DNA of 14,518 bases from Gloeopeniophorella convolvens (GCA_022496205.1 WTXD01000254.1:1-14518), one strand, 5' to 3'; shown: positions 1 to 10,054, counted from the stretch's first letter. A program made the numbers and translations. The notes: generated from the letters alone by a model not told the origin.

Positions 1-468
1 TGCGCGGCGCGGAAGCGCACGCTCGGAGTCAACACCCCAAGGGCGCCGCGTCCTCAGCTGAGCCCTGCCATGGCGCCCAGGGAGGGTCGGTACTCACGAA
101 GAGCACCTATCTTGTCCAGCGCGAGCCGTAGCCGCGCGGGGGATGATGCAGGTCATACGATGACAGCTGCACCGTCTTTCCTCATGCCCGAGCCCAATGG
201 GGCCCAGCAGACGCGCGCCGTGGGAAACACCCTAAGGCCCAGGCCCAGTGAGAATTAGCAACGGGAGGACACGAACACACATGGGATTTTGCGGGAGGAG
301 CTGGAGAAGCCGGTCGGGGTCCGGAGCCATCCGGACGCGACGAAAAGATTCCGTGTAGCTATGGGCGTGTCCGGGTTCAAACGTTTGGTATGCGTCGCGT
401 TTGCTGGCGGGGTTCCCCTTTGCTGAGCATGCCGGCGCCGTCCTTGTGCGTGCTGCTGTCTTTCCCAT
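1..468 (-). other. Possible exon pieces of a minus-strand gene running off the left edge
   Basis: The minus strand is open from 468 to 232 (78 codons), and a GTGAGT donor follows at about 98 after a short stretch reading RLRLALDKIGAL. Between them another frame reads from about 240 to 150 without a stop. No frame continues through, and I recognise no domain. If a gene is here it runs leftward and its 3' part is outside the window. The alternative is chance open frames in GC-rich DNA. Confidence 0.15.
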
Positions 469-967
469 CGTTCATCTAGGCAAGTCTAGGCCCCTTGGGA
501 GCTCGTCGCATCTGCTGCCTATGCAATCCACCAAGGCCCTCGACGGCGAACGCAGCCTCCGTGGGCGAGTCAACCTCGCATTCGACTTTATTGGAACTGG
601 CAAGTCGAAACTCGGTCCGAGCGCACCTGACCTGGAAGCATGGTCATGTGATCGACGTGGGCTGTCCTCCGCGCCGCTCCGATAAGTTAGTCTCGATTGT
701 CCGTTCCCTTATCTTGGCTCACCCGCATCCTCCCCCGCACGCACAATCTCCCCCTACATCTTTGCAGTTCCTCCCCCGTCATATCCCCAATGTTAACTTC
801 CCCTGGCCATACGCTCACTTTGCGCATTGGACACAGACAACCCGGACAACCCGCCCCTGCCTTGACAAAGCTCAGCATGATCTGCATCACGACCCAAGGT
901 ATGCATATATGCAGCATACAATACAATACTACTTGACTTACAGGTACTCGTGATAAGCAAATTGTGA
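469..967. other. No gene recognised
   Basis: Overlapping open frames of 79 to 152 codons occur on both strands, but none shows a domain. The + strand has a plausible intron at about 899-950 (GTATGC donor, CTTGACTTACAG acceptor) just before the 968-1515 gene. An upstream exon of that gene, possibly starting at the ATG at 790, could therefore lie here. The frames do not join cleanly. Confidence 0.2.
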
Positions 968-1515
968 TTTCCATGGTTCCGCTGCGCATGCGATAAAGTC
1001 GGCACTGCCGAAGACAGGAAAATCACGAGGTGAGTTCGCATTTGCGCAGGACCACTCTATTTTATTTCCTGACTTCACGCGTTCGCATGGACATGCAGGA
1101 ACTTTTATCATACCATCGCTCTAGGGCCCGTTCCGATGCGACGAAACAAATTCAAGGTCATCTTGGATCCGAGCCAGATCTCTGTAGTCAAGGAGGTGCG
1201 TTGTTATCCCTGTCGCCGTGACTCTATCAAGATGACTTACGGGTTTTGTGATTCACAGGGGTAGAAAAAGTGGAGCATGGGCACGAAGGCAAGTGATAGG
1301 CTCAGGGCAGAGGTTCCGAGGCAGTCAAGCAGGTGCGTAATTGACTTAGCATTTCTACGACTTGGCTCATGCATCGTGCGTGCGTTCTGTAGGAACTCAA
1401 GCAACGGAGCGCGGATGCGAAGGGGAACAAGTAGGGTGCGCGCGACGATACGGGGCAGCCCGAGCCGAGCTGGAAGCAGCTCGGCGGAGCCCATGTGTGC
1501 CCGGACACGGACTGA
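968..1515 (+). CDS. Unidentified multi-exon gene, 5' end unresolved, with internal breaks
   Basis: Four exon-like blocks are joined by good fungal introns at 1030-1098 (GTGAGT...GCAG), 1196-1258 (GTGCGT...ACAG) and 1333-1392 (GTGCGT...GTAG). Joining 968-1029 to 1099-1195 keeps frame and gives a convincing stretch containing AEDRKITRNFYHTIALGPV and KFKVILDPSQISVVKE. The third block starts with an in-frame TAG unless one G is missing at 1259-1261, and even then it meets TGA TAG. The last block reads ELKQRSADAKGNK, then TAG at 1432-1434, then continues in frame (GQPEPSWKQLGG) to TGA at 1513-1515. The composition is protein-like but I do not recognise the family. It is either a real gene with sequence errors or a recently decayed one. 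The true start is not resolved. Confidence 0.4.
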
Positions 1516-2633
1516 GCCAGAGGCCGCGGATAGACAATGTTATTACCGGTAGTTTACAGATAGGACCGGATGCAATGAGAGCTCGCAACCGTACACCAGT
1601 CCTTTGAATCCCGGACGGGGAAGGATGCAGCCCGGACTATTCCATCAAATACATGGAATTTGGATTCAAAATCCGGGCGCGAAACGGTAGGAAGCGGTCC
1701 AGGTTTGCCCTTTGACTCCCGGACAAGCCCGTCGTTAGTTCTCACTGGAGCCCAGGTCCCGACCGCCCCTAGTTCGGGACAGCCGACACCAACACTACAA
1801 CCGACACCCATATTCCAAGAGCTGCACAATCGACAAGGAGAGCGCATAGATGGTACTCTGAACTCGTCGACTGCAGGTCCTATCTGAGGAAAGTGTCGCG
1901 CCTGGTGCGGCCCGGGTGAAGCAGCGCGCGTTGCGATGGTGATAGAAAGGCGGCAAGCCGACATCTGCCTGCACTTGCAGAGGACCCCACCTGCACGAAA
2001 GCGAGTGATGATCCATAGCAAGCCTCTGTTGCCAGGCGAGAGCTGCTCCGCCTTCCCTCGTACCCACACCTGCCGAAGCAGGCAGAGCCGACACACACTG
2101 CAAGAACACCTTGACCCGCTGATAAACATATCGAGCGACCCAGACACCCGTCTCCTCAGGGGCTAGTTGCTGCACAATCAACAGAAGGTACACATATGCA
2201 CTGATGTGTCCTGATCCGCCAATTGCAGCCACCCTTGTTCGAGGAGTCGAGTGCATGGAGAAGGGCGAGTGGGGTTTAGGGTCCAAGCAGGACAAAGGAT
2301 ATCCAAGCAGTGTGTGCTGCGATGGCGATAGGAACGGGGCAGACAAAGCCCGCCATAACGAGGAGAACACCAATACTGCGCACGAAGCGTGTGATGGTGT
2401 GTTCCAAGAGGTGCTTGTGGCACGAGAACGGCGTTGCCCGCATTCAGCACCACCGTACGGTCAGGGCGGACCGGCGAAGGAGTGGAACAACAACTTGAAG
2501 CGCCGAGTCCGGGGCCCACTTACCAGGAGCGTTTAGCTTTCACCAGGAAACCCGTAGGTATGTTTGTCAATCAAGATCGTACAGAACTGTGATTCATAAC
2601 ATGTGTTCGTCGTCACTTTGAAGTACAGTAGCA
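1516..2633 (-). other. Fragmented minus-strand coding-like region with two diverged similar segments
   Basis: Two minus-strand segments resemble each other: about 2400-2165 and about 2015-1815. Shared blocks include ATCAC(A/T)CGCTT near 2393 and 2007, TATC(A/G)CCATCGCA further on, and GATTGTGCAGC at 2179 and 1831. The first segment encodes a hydrophobic stretch (KHLLEHTITRFVRSIGVLLV, then a run rich in A, I, V and P) that looks like membrane helices. Each segment switches frame within about 60 codons. The pattern vaguely recalls the C-terminal half of basidiomycete multi-pass proteins of the DUF6534 type, but I cannot confirm that. The longest single frames here (197 and 192 codons on minus) switch between coding-like and random composition, so I do not call them genes. 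Confidence 0.25.
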
Positions 2634-2881
2634 GTGTGCGCGATCTCACCGCTCCGGGCCCAACACAATTCAACACGGCGCCGTGAGCCCGCCTTGATTC
2701 TTCGCCCGAGGTTCTGAAGCTGAAGCTGAAGTGCAGCGAAGTTCATCACACAGAAGCTGATATTGTCACGGAGTTGTACCGTGTTGCAAGATTTATGAAA
2801 GAGAAGTGTGTAACTCCCAACGACCATGCATTCGGACCAATTCCACGAAACGTATCCACTGATGAGGCTGAACCTTCCTGA
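2634..2881 (+). CDS. 3' part of an unidentified + strand gene, one-base break
   Basis: From about 2634 one frame reads coding-like up to a run of three C at 2705-2707, where it would meet TGA. One extra C there shifts into a frame that runs cleanly to the stop at 2879-2881. The second part contains KLKLKCSEVHHTEADIVTEL and RFMKEKCVTPNDHAFGP, rich in charged residues with an ordinary ending. A CAG acceptor lies immediately before 2634 (2631-2633), so upstream exons are likely. I do not recognise the family. The shape of the break (one lost C in a C run) matches the breaks in the recognised genes of this window. Confidence 0.35.
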
Positions 2882-3085
2882 AAGTTAGGCACACCGTCCT
2901 GCCTTACGGTTCTTCCGATGAGTATGGCCTAATCGTTGAGGATCTGGGTCTGGATGGCGCTGAATCGGCCGCGCGCTCGGCGTTCAGCGCGCTGATCCCG
3001 CGTCAGAGTTCCTCGGTCCGTCCACACTTCAGACGGAGTGGGGTATCCTGAACTGTTTCTGATAAGGGATTTGTGCAATCTGAGC

Positions 3086-3471
3086 TCAAGTCCGGTCCAG
3101 AAGCACGCGCGCAACTGACGTCGCGCGCGGCCCAAGTAGCTTGCCCAGGACTACGTCCGAAGCAGTGTCACGGGGCGATTGGATCGCCGTTTGTTTTGTT
3201 GCCGCATCTGCGAGGATGGTCGTAATGCAGATAAGGTTGCTCGTCTTTAGCTCTCTGAATAATTGACAGTATAAGTCAAGGTTGCGATGACAGTTTTTGA
3301 TGTTCATCATATACGTAGCAAAACCCACGATAGTTGACCCACATGCGGGAACCCCTGGCGCATCGGCGGTGGCCAGCACAAAGAACTGCGAAAGACATCA
3401 CAGAACGTTTTGCGCCTCGTCAAGGAGAAAGCAGAGCTATCAGAACAAACGACTTACGGTGACGTAAGACG
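3086..3471 (-). CDS. Candidate minus-strand gene fragment with two introns
   Basis: On the minus strand a GTAAGT donor near 3450 and a TTTCGCAG acceptor near 3387 bracket an intron. A block reading FFVLATADAPGVPACGSTIV follows. A second intron (GTATAT donor near 3318, ATTATTCAG acceptor near 3259) leads in frame into ELKTSNLICITTILADAATK and on to a stop at 3086. A second frame through the same exons also reads plausibly (CYRAKDEQPYLHYDHPRRCG), so even the frame is uncertain. No family is recognised. Downstream, minus 3135-2929 stays open for 68 codons and may be its 3' end after a break. Confidence 0.25.
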
Positions 3472-3499
3472 GACCTCAGAAGTGCGAAGCTACGTACTC

Positions 3500-4528
3500 A
3501 GATGATGACATTGATGTATGCTAGAGTTTAGTGGTGGTGACCGGTGATGCATGATACATGATGAGCGTTCGAAGAGACTACTTGCTTCTTAGTATGGCAG
3601 TGGGTGCCGTACGCCCAAACGGGTTGTTTGGCGCTGGTTAAACGCTTTAGTTGGGCCGCCCGGGTTCAAGGGAGGTTGGACTGGTCAGAACCTGGGACAA
3701 CCGAAGCAGCCGGGGGAGGTCTGATAGTTGCTGTCAAGTTCGACGTCGACCGTCTGGACATCTCACTCCAACAGACGGAGCGCCCCAACCCTCGGCCACA
3801 GCCCCTAAACGAGGGAGTCAAGACGTTGGGCGTTTCTCTGAGACTGATTTCCCTTCGAAACACCGTCCATTTGCCTACGCCGCTGGAACCAAGACGACTC
3901 TTTGGTAATTGGTATCATCGAGCGGACCGGAGGAGAGCAACTCGTATTCCGGACTTGTCGACGAGTAGCTGAGCCCATCCGGAGGTCCCTTTGAGAAAGT
4001 GAGGAGGCGCCAAAAGTTTCAAACCTCAAGCTCAAAGTTGGCACTGGACCCACCAAAAGTGGCATTGCCCAATCCGAGTCATAAGCAATTGACTGGAGTC
4101 AGCGGTACCTATTGCAACGATCAGGTGGACTTTAGAGACTCACGGGTTGGCCTGGCCATGGTCTGTGGATGCATTCTGTAGAGTACAAACTTGTCCGACT
4201 CTGGAATTGCGGAACAGCTCAGGTTGGTGGCAGTGCAGGCAGTGACTCGGGTGTCTACCAGCGAAGAGCGCCCGCGTCCCGAACTGTGCAAGGGTCGGAT
4301 TCAAAACCTGCAGGAGCTATGAGCGGTATGGGATCTGAATACCTCAATAAACTCTCTGATGCATATTTCGAGTATTCGAAGTGGGCGGTCTGTGTGGGGC
4401 CTCGCGGCGGACATAGGTGAGCGACTCGGAGGCGGGTGCAAATGACTGCACTCGGAGATGGCGCTCCAAACGCTCGGCACGTCCCGGATGCGAGACTCGT
4501 GCTCGCACCACGTGGGAACAGCCTGCAG
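3500..4528. other. No gene recognised
   Basis: Open frames of 60 to 122 codons occur on both strands (for example + 3604-3972 and minus 4065-3805), but they overlap each other and none shows a domain, signal peptide or convincing splice pair. Part of the minus-strand candidate at 4907-4529 may continue into 4528-4300, where a frame stays open for about 75 codons. Confidence 0.3.
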
Positions 4529-4907
4529 TCAGCAACCCGCGATGCTGAGGTCAGACCGCCGTCGCCTTGCTCTCAACACGACATCACCCGCACTCTCATC
4601 CGTATCAGATGCCAAAGCATGGACTTGTAGCGCTTCTTTGTCCTTTACATTTGCCTTGACTGATGACACCATGAAATCCGTATGTGGAGAAGCAGCTGGG
4701 GGGAGGCACCGTGACACAGCCATGACACCGCAGCTACTCAGCTGAATCATCACGAGCCTGAACCAGTGCTTGATGTTGCTGCCTTCATCCGACTGCGATC
4801 TCCTGCCATTGTCTTCCCGCTCCGTGGCAGTGGATTCTTTGTCTTCTACTCCTTGGGATGTGGCATTGGAGGCTGCCGTTGTGGACACCCTACCTGTGGA
4901 TACTCTG
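4529..4907 (-). CDS. Candidate internal exon of an unidentified minus-strand gene
   Basis: One minus-strand frame is open for about 126 codons without an early ATG, ending in TGA at 4529. It begins Ser/Thr/Asp/Glu-rich (ATSQGVEDKESTATEREDNG), passes a short hydrophobic piece, and becomes Lys/Asp-rich (SVKANVKDKEALQVHALA). That pattern is common in fungal regulatory or disordered proteins. A CAG lies near its upstream limit and a CTGCAG just past its end, so it could be an exon with splice sites on both sides. The opposite strand is also open but has poorer composition. No domain is recognised. Confidence 0.3.
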
Positions 4908-5005
4908 CGAAATCAGGGCCTGAGGCATTGTACTCCCTGCAGCACTGTGAATGTACGCTTTACGGAGTTTGTTTGCTTTATGACCTCATTATAGATCCGG
5001 CTTAG

Positions 5006-5318
5006 GTACACTGCTCCTACGTGTGCCGATCTCGATGAATATCGAAATGGCTATTCGATTTCCCTCGCTTTGGCTGGGCATACCGGCCTGCAGGATCTTC
5101 CCGCTCGACATCCACGAAGGACAAGCACCGCTGGTCCACCCGATCTCAGCTGTTTGTTGCACCCGCGATCGGTGACATTGGCAATTATGCGCCTGGGGCC
5201 AGCGTGCTGGGCCATTCACCGAGAAGGCCGCCGATTTTCACTGCTCTGAGGGTCCCTACCTCTCTTACTCCAAGTTACCACTCGTCCTTAGCACTAGGAC
5301 GGTTGACCCTTCTCCGAG
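5006..5318. other. Upstream region of the DUF6593-like gene; nothing else seen
   Basis: No convincing coding frame. The minus strand is open for 76 codons (5219-4989), but without a domain or a plausible splice signal. The region probably holds upstream promoter sequence of the gene starting at 5478. Confidence 0.3.
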
Positions 5319-5378
5319 GTGGCCATGTTGATCACAATCCATGCCGTTGGCATCTTGTATCCGAGTGCCTTCGATGAT

Positions 5379-5384
5379 TATAAG
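5379..5384 (+). promoter_or_regulatory. TATA box of the DUF6593-like gene
   Basis: TATAAG lies 94 nt before the ATG at 5478. It is followed by an A/C-rich leader (ACAACAACACACTCACAAGC) typical of a fungal 5' UTR. It argues for starting the protein at 5478 rather than at the in-frame ATG at 5325, which would precede the TATA box. Confidence 0.6.
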
Positions 5385-5477
5385 AGGGCACGGATGGGAC
5401 TATCGGAACAGACAACAACACACTCACAAGCACCCACAACCACTGGTCGCCTTTGTATCCTCCAGCCGCTCTACCCG

Positions 5478-6228
5478 ATGTCTGCAAACTTCAATCCCTA
5501 TGTGCAAGGCTGGCGCGTTGGCAACTCGCCGTCTGGGAACAGCGTCTGGGGAAACGCAGGAATCCCGCCGTCTATCTTCGGGGCCCTGCCTGGGGGCACC
5601 ACAAGCACGGGGCAGCGCTCGCCCCCATTGCCCGACGCGACGCTCTTCTTCATTACGGGCTTCCGTCCAAACATCCTGAACGCGTCGGTCGTTGACGCGC
5701 GCGGGCGCACGTGCTATTCGATCGTGACGGACCATGCACAACCACAGCGCACGGCGTATTACGACGCGCACCGTCGCACCGTCGCGCTCGTAGACTGGTC
5801 CGGAACGCACGCGAACGTGGAGATGCCAGGGCTCTTTGCGCGGCAGTCGGTGAGGAGCTGGCTCCGCAACGCGTCGGATCGCGCGTACGTGTTCCTCGAG
5901 ATGAACTATGCATGGCCGCTCACCAGGATTGTGCGCGCATTCAGGTCAAGGCTGATGGACGTCAGGGGCGTGCCGTACGTGTGGGCGCCGGACGGGGACT
6001 ACATCTGCGTAAGTCCGAGCTCGCCCTTAGCTCCGCGCGTTTACTACGCGGCTCACGTCCTCAACAGCTTTACTACACGCAGCAGTCACACTCATACCGC
6101 TCGCGCGCATATGCGTCAGCCGCGACGGTGTCCAGATCGAGCTGACTCGGCAAGCCATGGAGGCCCGCTTGGTCGAAGTCTGCATACTCAGCGCCTCGAT
6201 GTTCCTCTCCGGACATAATATTGATTAA
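5478..6228 (+). CDS. DUF6593-like protein, three exons, one-base break in the last exon
   Basis: Member of a basidiomycete-expanded family of unknown function, here about 210 residues. Family-like features in order: a Gly/Pro/Ser-rich N-terminus; DATLFF at about 53; NILNASVVDARGR at about 65-77; YSIVTD; VALVDW; a VRSWLR block; then MDVRGVPYVWAPDGDYIC. Introns are 5885-5944 (GTACGT...TTCAG, 60 nt, multiple of three and stop-free, so easily mistaken for coding) and 6009-6067 (GTAAGT...AACAG). Splicing out the first gives SDRASRLMDVRG, which fits the family spacing. After LYYTQQ the reading must shift by one missing C at about 6097-6098 to reach ARICVSRDGVQIELTRQ and the C-terminus CILSASMFLSGHNID, ending at TAA 6226-6228. 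As written, the unshifted frame stops at 6143-6145. The N-terminal start is inferred from the TATA box. Confidence 0.8.
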
Positions 6229-6496
6229 TTCAAGCAGCGAGCACAGCCACCGTATGCTCACGAATCCACCTTGCGACTGATTTCTTGCCACACATTCGTC
6301 CTTAGCGCTCAGCCACGGACTTTTAGATGTTTTACCTAGACGATGTAATCCTTACTAGAGTTTCTGCGACAGTATTTACTGTACAGCACGGGCGGGGTCC
6401 AGCAGGTGAGCCTGCTTGGCCGGAGATGCATTACATTAGACCTCTCCGATAGCCCATACATCCGCAAATAGATTATTTAATGAAAAGCGATGCGGT
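6229..6496. other. Convergent intergenic region between the DUF6593-like and NUP96 genes
   Basis: This 268-bp spacer separates two genes transcribed toward each other. On the minus strand, just after the NUP96 stop, ATTAAATAAT at about 6472-6482 could serve as its polyadenylation signal. Two small inverted repeats are present: CAGTATTTACTG at about 6370-6381, and CCAGCAGG/CCTGCTTGG at 6399-6419 with a 4-nt loop. No coding frame is supported. Confidence 0.4.
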
Positions 6497-9489
6497 CTAC
6501 GAGGTCGCTTGAAGCATCTTGAGAAAGTGGGTCTGCGCAATCGTGCGCGCATGTTGCAGCTTCGTCGCCTCTTCCACTGGTAGGTTTCGGAGCTGCTTGC
6601 AGCCCTGTGGCGAGTCTCATTAGCGCATACGGGGGCGTGAACCAAGCCCTCAACTCACCAAGGCCAGCGGCGTCGCTTTGTCGAGTTGGCGCGTCAAGCC
6701 GGAGATCATGGTCGATAGGGCGACGCTATGCCGGGATCCGTTGTATCACGGAAGATGGCAGGGAGCAGCCCGATTAACTTTGGTACACTACGTATCAACT
6801 CCTCGAGCTCGGCTTCCGGTACCGCATCCTGCACAGCCATCGAGTCTGGCATCTGCACCTCGAACCTTAGTTCGGGCAATCGTGTCATTACGTGTGCGTA
6901 ATCCAGGAAGACCTGCGGCGCTTATTGCGTCAGAGTGCAGACGCGCAAGAGGACAATTATACAGACCTTCCCTCGCACGTGCCACTCATCCACCGGATGG
7001 CCCGTGAATCGTCCAAAGAGTGTCTTCAGGAGCTCGAGGTCATCCCTGATAACCGCTTCCGGTGCTAGCTCAAACACCGCGAGCTTGTGGGCAGCATTGT
7101 ACAGCCCTGCTTGGAGATATAACTGGTACGCTTCGAAGACTTCTCCTCGGCTTAGTGCGTATGTTGCCTGCGCAGACGTTCTCGATAAGTGACTGTGGCA
7201 GAGATCAACACTGATGATGAATACCTTCGCTTCGTTGATCCATGACAATGGAATCTTCAAACTGCCCGCAACCCCACGGGTCATCCAATCATCAAGTTGG
7301 GGAGCAGACCGCAGCAGCAGGTCCCTGATTGCCTTCTCTCTCCTGCGAAAGCGTCAAGGGCGAAGCGCTGGCATAACCCGGGAATACTCACCCGGAAGAG
7401 CTCTCCAAATGGAGTAACACAAACACAGATTCCTGTATCAGACCTAGTTGCTCCAACTGCAGTGCATACGTGCTCGCCAACACATCTGCGCTCGGACTGT
7501 GGCCTTCGATCTGGGCGTCCCCGTCGTCACTCCCCTGTGCGTCTTGCGAACCTTTTGAGACGCCGGGATCGTCTCGGTCCGAGAAGTCCCGTATCCGCAT
7601 TGAACGAGAAAAGATGATGTACAGGTGCCACAGGACGGAGAAATCGGCGGGCGAAGGTCCGAATGATAATGGTGAGAATATTGATGATAATGAGCAAGCT
7701 GGGTCGGCGTAGAGTCTGATGAGTGAATAAAATGCATCAGGGGATTTTCGTCAGAGGACAGGTTCCAGTGGCTGGGCTCGCCGGACTTGTCCTCGAGGTA
7801 CCACGGACGGGAGCCACGGCCCTTTCTCGCGCGTAACGCCAGTGATCGTCGTAAGCGTCGAATACTTCCGCTATTGAAGCATCCATTGACTTGCCGAACC
7901 AGAGGTGCAGTCCAAAGACGCGCTTCCAGTCCAGATTTTGAGAAACAAAAAGGTCCGGACACCGTTCCAATCCAGTACCGTTCGAGCCCTCCAGAATATC
8001 TACGATTCCACCAAGTAGGGCGTAGGTTTTACGCAAACTTTGGTCTATATGCGCATCAATGCGCTGCTCGCGCCATGTCTGCAGCTGGGCCCGAATGTCC
8101 TCTTGGAACTCCAAGTCCCCACCGGCTTGGGACAGCAGCGTAGCGAGCATTAAGTTGCCGCCTTCCATAGCAGCTTCGCAGGCCTTGTCAATCTGATGTC
8201 CGGTGAGAAGACTGAACACTCTCGAGGCTGAATGTCCCGGGAAGCTGCTCTTTACTTCAGCTTCCACAGCGGGGGCGACAACGCCTTCTAGCCACGTTGA
8301 AAGAGCCTCTTTCCGGCGAACAGCGTGGACTCGGTTGCGGACGTCAACGCTGATAGACTCGTGCAGCTGGAGGTCGATATCATCGAACAACGCGCTGCCA
8401 AGGCGGAAGAGACGAGCCCCGAACGACTGATCAGTTGAAGGAAAGAGGGAAGCAAAGGAGCCGAAGGACATGTTTGGAGAGGGACTGGCGTAGGGAATGC
8501 CTTCTGCATCGACCTGTATGGGTGAATTGCTGAGGTGGTGCGAAAGGAGCTTGGTGGAAAGACTGGTATCTGCCCCCGGAGGAGAGAACGGCACTGCTGT
8601 TTTCGTGACCAGGGATGAGTTCGCGGAATGTTCGCTGATTTTCTTCAGCACTCGCTCGGAGGTAAAAACTGTGGCTCACAGTTTGATGACGGGCCACATA
8701 ACCGTCCTAAGTGCACCAGCGTTCCGGACGGGCCCCAGCCAACTCGGAACGAACGGCCAAGGGCAAGGCCTGCATCAACAAAGGCATCGTCCACGCCGTT
8801 CACGATAGATGCGGAGCTATCAACCCTGGCATATTTGCGAGAGGGGCGGAAAGCGATGGGTTCGATGTCATGACCGAAAGAAGCCCGCTACGCACAAAGG
8901 TCAAAACAAGGTCTGCGTCATAGTGAGTGACGCACCTCCCGCGTTGCACCCTTCAAGCCATCACCCTCCGAGTCTCGACTGTGCTTCCTACTCAGCCCGC
9001 TGGGTGAAAGGCGTGGCCGATCGGGTTTCTCAACATTGAGTTGCTTCAGCGCTTCAGCAGTTTCGGGGGCCCCGAACAAGGACGCTTGCATAACATGGAG
9101 CTTCTGCGCATCGACACCCAGCTGCTGGGCCCACGGAATGATGGTAGGGTCGCCACGTCGATGCTCCGGGAGGGGCCCTCCGAGTCTGAACCAGAGGACT
9201 CGCCGGAATCCTCCTCCCCTGCTTCCTCGTCAACCCTGTACATTCCCCTGCCCGGTCGTCGCGCGAAAGGAGCCTTCTCATCAGGCTCTGAGTTGCTAGA
9301 TGCTTCGTCTTCGTCCATGTGCGAGGGATTGGAGCCAGCATCCATGTCTTCATCTGCGTCTACTCGCCGGAGTGGAGGGGCTCGGGGTATGGAACGGCTG
9401 CGTGGCGGGCGGGGGTTTTGAGGGCGGGGGCGCGTCATATTGCTCTTCATCTTCACTCGTATCACTGGCAAGGGCACTGAAGCGGCCAT
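6497..9489 (-). CDS. NUP96: Nup96 / Nup145C-type nuclear pore scaffold protein, six exons, frame-disrupted
   Basis: Core alpha-solenoid subunit of the Y (Nup84/Nup107-160) complex of the nuclear pore. After an acidic N-terminal region the family blocks follow in order: LGVDAQKLHVMQASLFGAPE; PSRKYARVD; GLALGRSFRVGWGPSGTLVH; SLLTGHQIDKACEAAMEGGN; DWKRVFGLHLWFG; LIRLYADPACSLSSIFSPLS; FGPSPADFSVLWHLY; STYALQLEQLGLIQESVFVL; APQLDDWMTRG; EVFEAYQLYLQAGLYNAAHK; LAVFELAPEAVIRDDLELLK; and a final EEATKLQHARTIA before TAG at 6497-6499. Introns are 8888-8935, 7343-7391, 7168-7224, 6913-6966 and 6605-6658, all with matching phases. Apparent one-base losses fall near 9135, 8673, 7805, 7740-7743 and 6733-6735, each in a C run. 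The start at 9489 needs the fewest corrections. An alternative frame from the ATG at 9496 (ASDTSEDEEQYDAPPP) looks like a natural Nup96 N-terminus but needs two more bases. Length is about 900 residues. No Nup98 autoproteolytic domain precedes it. Confidence 0.88.
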
Positions 9490-10054
9490 GGGTCATAAAG
9501 TGTGGCCGAAGTAAGGAGAAGGTAGGGCTGGCAAGAACAACCCATAAGGCGTCTCAGATGCATGTCCGTCGTCGAGAGTGAAGAAAAAGAAGGACGTACT
9601 GTAGCGGCGGTAGACACGTTTGCACTCGTTGCAGTGGCACAGTATAAAGTACAACAGCGCGTGGAAGAGGGCGCAGGGAGAAAGCGCGTGAGGACACCAG
9701 TGGTGATGGACCTTGCGCTCGCAGTCGAACCGGCAGCCACAGACGCGAAACTCCGCACGTGCCCATCAATTATTTCCCTCCCACCACGTTCGGCGCCCGG
9801 CGGCGGCGGCGGAAGTTCTCACACACAATAGCGCTGTCTCACCAATATTATTGATCAAGAAAGCATCCATGCCTTTGCGATATATACGCTATATATGGGT
9901 GGAAGACAACATCAAGTAGCTATTGAATTGTAAAATACCGTTCCGGCCGAGAGTTTCAAACAGGAGATCGCGCAGCATCCCAAACAGGCCCAAACGCTGT
10001 AACGAAAAATGCGAATGTAGTAGGTGAAGCTATGCACCGTATTTAAGAAGTCTC
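9490..10054. other. Spacer upstream of NUP96; contains a Cys/His-rich minus frame and (CGG)5
   Basis: On the minus strand about 9768-9556 one frame reads VCGCRFDCERKVHHHWC and later CHCNECKRVYRRY. It ends just after a GTACGT donor at about 9599, with a possible acceptor (TTGCCAG) near 9530. I cannot join it in frame to NUP96. A (CGG)5 run lies at 9798-9812. Overlapping TATATA elements lie at 9880-9896 and could be a promoter for a minus-strand transcript. I do not see the HFS autoproteolysis motif or GLFG/FG repeats expected of a Nup98 half. Confidence 0.35.

Noticed and set aside
360..395. GGTTCAAAC sequence resembling a tRNA T arm (a similar string occurs near 3664)
   Set aside because: No matching T stem, anticodon arm or acceptor stem can be paired around either site.
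1554..2147. A 197-codon minus-strand frame
   Set aside because: It is the longest frame in the area but has no start context or domain, and its composition changes from Cys-rich to random. The better coding signal switches between this and another frame.
1795..2373. A 192-codon minus-strand frame
   Set aside because: Only pieces of it look like protein, and the hydrophobic segment that matches the neighbouring copy is in a different frame.
2716..2733. Short CTGAAG repeat (about three units)
   Set aside because: It is too short to be a meaningful repeat and lies within a coding-like block (KLKLKC).
5319..6218. A single 299-codon + strand open frame as the DUF6593-like protein
   Set aside because: Its first 53 codons lie upstream of or across the TATA box, it reads through two introns, and its C-terminal 70 codons are in the wrong frame for the family.
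8826..8935. A 110-nt first intron of NUP96 ending at GCCAG
   Set aside because: The conserved PSRKYARVD block lies inside it. A 48-nt intron ending TGCGTAG at 8888 keeps this block in frame.
7787..9421. Several + strand open frames of 75 to 126 codons (for example 9041-9421 and 7787-8143)
   Set aside because: They are antisense shadows of NUP96, whose conserved motifs and introns are on the minus strand.
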